A stretch of 64,000 bases of DNA from [Haemophilus] ducreyi. GTDB lineage: Bacteria; Pseudomonadota; Gammaproteobacteria; Enterobacterales; Pasteurellaceae. The notes beneath the pieces are model-generated. The model ran no database searches, was not told the origin of the DNA, and was given only the letters and a program-made list of their open reading frames with translations. A program made the translations under genes and the position numbers. Of this stretch, positions 61,908-64,000 are shown piece after piece. The stretch lies in assembly GCF_900109315.1 (NCBI RefSeq), contig NZ_FOJC01000004.1, positions 99,104 through 163,103 on the forward strand, in the 5' to 3' direction. Numbering within the stretch: position 1 is the stretch's first letter; every line of letters starts with the position of its first letter.

Positions 61908-62030
61908 TTTATTCCCTTTTGGATTAACAATTTTCTTTGCAAAGAAAAGTACAATTATACGAGCTTTTAAGCTTTTTGACTATATCGCCAAACATCTCGC
62001 CTTCATTAGCTAGCCTCTTGCCTTAAATAA

Positions 62031-62258
62031 TTACTGCGTTAACGTCAACGGCAACACCAACGTATCCAACACAAAACTCAGCGGCACATCAACCACCGCC
62101 GCCATCGACCAAAGCGTACCTTCTTGAATTGTCTCAAAATCACGTTTTACCCCGCCATAAACACGATAATCGCGTTCAGCAAGGCTAACGACTGTGCCGC
62201 AAGCGGTCAAATAAACACTACATAACGCCAACACGATTTTTTTTAAAAAGCTCTTCAT
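62031..62258 (-). CDS. YceK/YidQ-family lipoprotein
   Basis: 75 aa with a lipoprotein signal (LALCSVYLTAC, lipobox Cys about residue 21) and the short DUF1375 pattern RDYRVYGGVKRDFE, then a hydrophobic AAVVDVPLSFVLDTLVLPLTL end. The ATG at 62258 gives a proper basic start (MKSFLKK); eleven earlier codons are not needed. The role of these small lipoproteins is unknown. Confidence 0.82.
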   Translation of the reverse strand: MKSFLKKIVLALCSVYLTACGTVVSLAERDYRVYGGVKRDFETIQEGTLWSMAAVVDVPLSFVLDTLVLPLTLTQ

Positions 62259-62338
62259 TTGTTTACTCACATAGAATATTAAATAAAACACAATTGCTTA
62301 CATCGTTAATTTTACTCAATGTTATAGATAGATTAACC

Positions 62339-63067
62339 CTAGCGTTTATTCCCACTTTTGATCTCCTTCGCATCCACCTTAACCAAACTATCAGGTTGCG
62401 TATGCATCAACAAATCCCATAACATTCCTAACCGCGCAAAAAACTCCCGCACCCGCACCTGAATATGCCCCGCAGGATATTTAGCCGCAAAACAGACCGC
62501 ATCAATATCATAATATTTAGCAATAAATAACGCCCGCTCACAATGAAAACGTTGCGAAACAATCACAAACGGCGCCAATTGATAAACCTGCTTAGCACGA
62601 ATAATCGAATCTAACGTGCGAAAGCCCGCAAAATCTTGCTCAACCTGGCTAGCCGGCACACCCATATTCACTAAATCATTGCGCATCACTTTAGGCTCAT
62701 TATAATAAACCGTTTGATTATCGCCACTCACCAACAACTTATCCACCTTCGCCTGCTGATATAACGCCGCTGCCGCAGCCAACCGATAATGATAATAAAG
62801 ATTTAACTCACCGCTTGCATAAAATTTTGCTGTGCCCAACACCACCGCATAAGACCGTGCCGGCAATTGATCAATCTCCGTAAACAACCGATCCTTTACA
62901 TACCAACTGGTTAAACCATCCACCATTAACAACATCGACGCCGCCAACAACAACCCCGCCGCCACACACTTCAAGCAACGCATCAACCGCCCCGCCAACC
63001 TTCGCACGCTATTATTGCTTATCCACATCATCAATCGCCACACTATCCACCTATCCGCTCCAATCAC
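62339..63067 (-). CDS. sanA: SanA/YdcF-type (DUF218) envelope protein
   Basis: Up to 242 aa. One N-terminal membrane helix (VAAGLLLAASMLLMVDGL) and a DUF218 domain: YAVVLGTAKFYASGELN, LLVSGDNQTVYYNEPKVM, FAGFRTLDSIIRAKQVY and VSQRFHCERALFIAKYY, all close to E. coli SanA, which affects envelope permeability to vancomycin. The start is uncertain: a GTG at 63067, tandem ATGs twelve codons in, or the ATG giving MRCLKCVAAG. None has a clear ribosome site. Confidence 0.85.
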   Translation of the reverse strand: MIGADRWIVWRLMMWISNNSVRRLAGRLMRCLKCVAAGLLLAASMLLMVDGLTSWYVKDRLFTEIDQLPARSYAVVLGTAKFYASGELNLYYHYRLAAAAALYQQAKVDKLLVSGDNQTVYYNEPKVMRNDLVNMGVPASQVEQDFAGFRTLDSIIRAKQVYQLAPFVIVSQRFHCERALFIAKYYDIDAVCFAAKYPAGHIQVRVREFFARLGMLWDLLMHTQPDSLVKVDAKEIKSGNKR

Positions 63068-63660
63068 GTAATCAATTAAAATACCTGACTAAAGTCAGCT
63101 ATAAAAACAACTGATAAACCTAACCTAGCCAACCACCTAGCATAACCAAGTAACCAAAAATTGCAAGTCACCCTCCCCCAAGCCTCTCGCCCCATATCAC
63201 TTTACGCACAAACAGCACTTTCTTTACACAAAATTGACAAAAGTGCGCAATCATTTATCCTCGCACCCGCCATTAACCTTAACATCAATCTCAGCAATCA
63301 AATAAGATAAACTAATTAATCATGGCTATCAATAAGCCATATATTGCTTATTTTTAGCCTAAAAGCCCGCAAAAAACCGCCAAATTTACTCAAAACACAT
63401 CCACTAGCGCCAAAAAAATCAACCAAGCCGCATTTTTTCGAATAAACTAATCTGGTCTAACCAGCAACAAAAACCGACTTAATCCACCGCTTTCTTACTT
63501 ATAAATACCATAAAATTATTATGGCAAATAAAGATAACTCATTAATTTAAAATATTTTTTTAATCAAAAAAGCCAAACCATTTCGTAGCATCTCCCACGC
63601 CCACCAAACCTAATAGCTCCGCAAGCCAACATTACACAACATTACAGAATTAAAAAATGA
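63068..63660. other. gene-free stretch between sanA and the flp locus
   Basis: About 590 bases with no ORF worth calling on either strand. Composition is uneven: C-rich on the plus strand near 63110-63250, then A-rich. I see no repeat, RNA gene or uptake-word pair. It may be a decayed gene or long regulatory DNA for flp1. Confidence 0.6.
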
Positions 63661-63688
63661 TTGACACTTATTGCCACCGCTTTATAAT
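63661..63688 (+). promoter_or_regulatory. flp1 promoter
   Basis: TTGACA at 63661-63666 and TATAAT at 63683-63688, both perfect consensus with a 16-base spacer. A start near 63695 would leave a leader of about 105 bases before flp1. Confidence 0.75.
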
Positions 63689-63800
63689 TCCCTCCCGTAG
63701 TCATAACCGCGTGGCGCCGATGAGCAAACAGTAAACACCAACTCATTTATATGATTAACCTAAAAAAACAACATAATTTATTTTATATCTGGAGAAAAAG

Positions 63801-64000
63801 ATGTTATCCACATTAACAACGCAAGCTTATATTTCAGCTACTGAATCTGTACGTGCCGGTATCCGCCGTTTTAAAGAAAACCAACAAGGAGTAACTGCGA
63901 TTGAATATGGCTTAATCGCCGTCGCAGTGGCAGTCTTAATTATTGCTGCATTTTATAGTGAAAATAGTTTTATAAAAAAACTACAAAGTAAATTTTCTAG
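63801..64000 (+). CDS. flp1: Flp-family type IVb pilin, cut by window end
   Basis: 66 codons are visible without a stop. A short leader is followed by the Flp hallmark QQGVTAIEYGLIAVAVAVLIIAA, where prepilin peptidase cuts after the Gly and the Glu-Tyr pair is conserved. The next part (FYSENSFIKKLQSKF) is the variable tail. GGAG lies eight bases before the ATG. It is presumably the first gene of a flp-rcp-tad operon for tight adherence and microcolony formation, known in H. ducreyi and Aggregatibacter. Confidence 0.93.
   Translation, partial: MLSTLTTQAYISATESVRAGIRRFKENQQGVTAIEYGLIAVAVAVLIIAAFYSENSFIKKLQSKFS

Overview
The window is AT-rich chromosomal DNA of a Pasteurellaceae bacterium, and I infer Haemophilus ducreyi or a very close relative. 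Three things support this. First, CAAGCGGT-type DNA uptake words (the Actinobacillus/ducreyi class rather than the influenzae AAGTGCGGT class) are scattered through the intergenic spaces, often as inverted pairs that act as terminators. Second, there is a two-partner haemolysin locus of the HpmBA/ShlBA type whose exoprotein (1176 aa, about 125 kDa) matches what is known of the H. ducreyi haemolysin HhdA/HhdB. Third, the window ends in the first gene of an Flp (type IVb) pilus locus. Most of the rest is core Pasteurellaceae gene content. No database search was possible, so names rest on recognised motifs, lengths and gene order.

Layout. 1-3384: 3' end of tmcA and convergent topA. 3583-8969 (minus): a broken argA, aroA, serC, then yhcH plus an RpiR/SIS regulator. 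9126-13009: ppx, a small Pasteurellaceae protein, and lysC behind a lysine riboswitch. 13080-15275 (minus): dnaB-ycgL-nrdR as an overlapping unit. 15547-18168: DUF47 protein, PiT phosphate transporter and an SH3-domain membrane protein. 18253-25310: tgt, a DUF1439 protein, cspD, can, pmbA, darP, sirB2-like, ubiX, a UPF0306 gene ending early, and yciH. 25382-30437 (minus): cmk, rpsA, ihfB, lapA, lapB, pyrF, the same neighbourhood as in H. influenzae. 30468-39524 (minus): degS, ybjQ-like, rdgB, ybhA-narQ, dsbC, recJ, mepM-like. 39672-45751 (plus): znuC, sucAB, a VirK/YbjX protein. 45812-49165: pckA, then ftsB-ispD-ispF. 49328-49433: 4.5S RNA. 49506-54713 (minus): hhdB-hhdA. 54974-60350: an LtaS/MdoB-like membrane enzyme, then xseB-ispA and a split spermidine-synthase-like membrane pair. 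60411-63067 (minus): lysS, a YceK-like lipoprotein, sanA. 63068-63800 has no gene apart from the flp1 leader; flp1 runs off the end.

Functions. The suc genes and pckA serve central carbon metabolism. The lysine riboswitch and lysC set aspartate-family flux. ihfB, rpsA, dnaB, topA, nrdR and recJ serve information processing. narQ senses nitrate/nitrite. lapAB, degS, mepM, dsbC and sanA belong to envelope maintenance. hhdBA and flp1 are virulence and adherence loci.

The most notable points are three lesions in otherwise conserved genes. argA carries a +1 frameshift between its kinase and acetyltransferase domains. ihfB carries a +1 T that removes the last helix of IHF-beta, at a UUU-UAA site where a +1 slip would restore the frame. 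The UPF0306 gene has an in-frame stop with its recognisable C-terminal remnant still readable downstream. These may be genome decay, strain-specific variation or sequencing error. Other points are a palindrome and short leader ORF ahead of the lysine riboswitch, and the two-gene membrane spermidine-synthase-like system lacking the usual catalytic motif.
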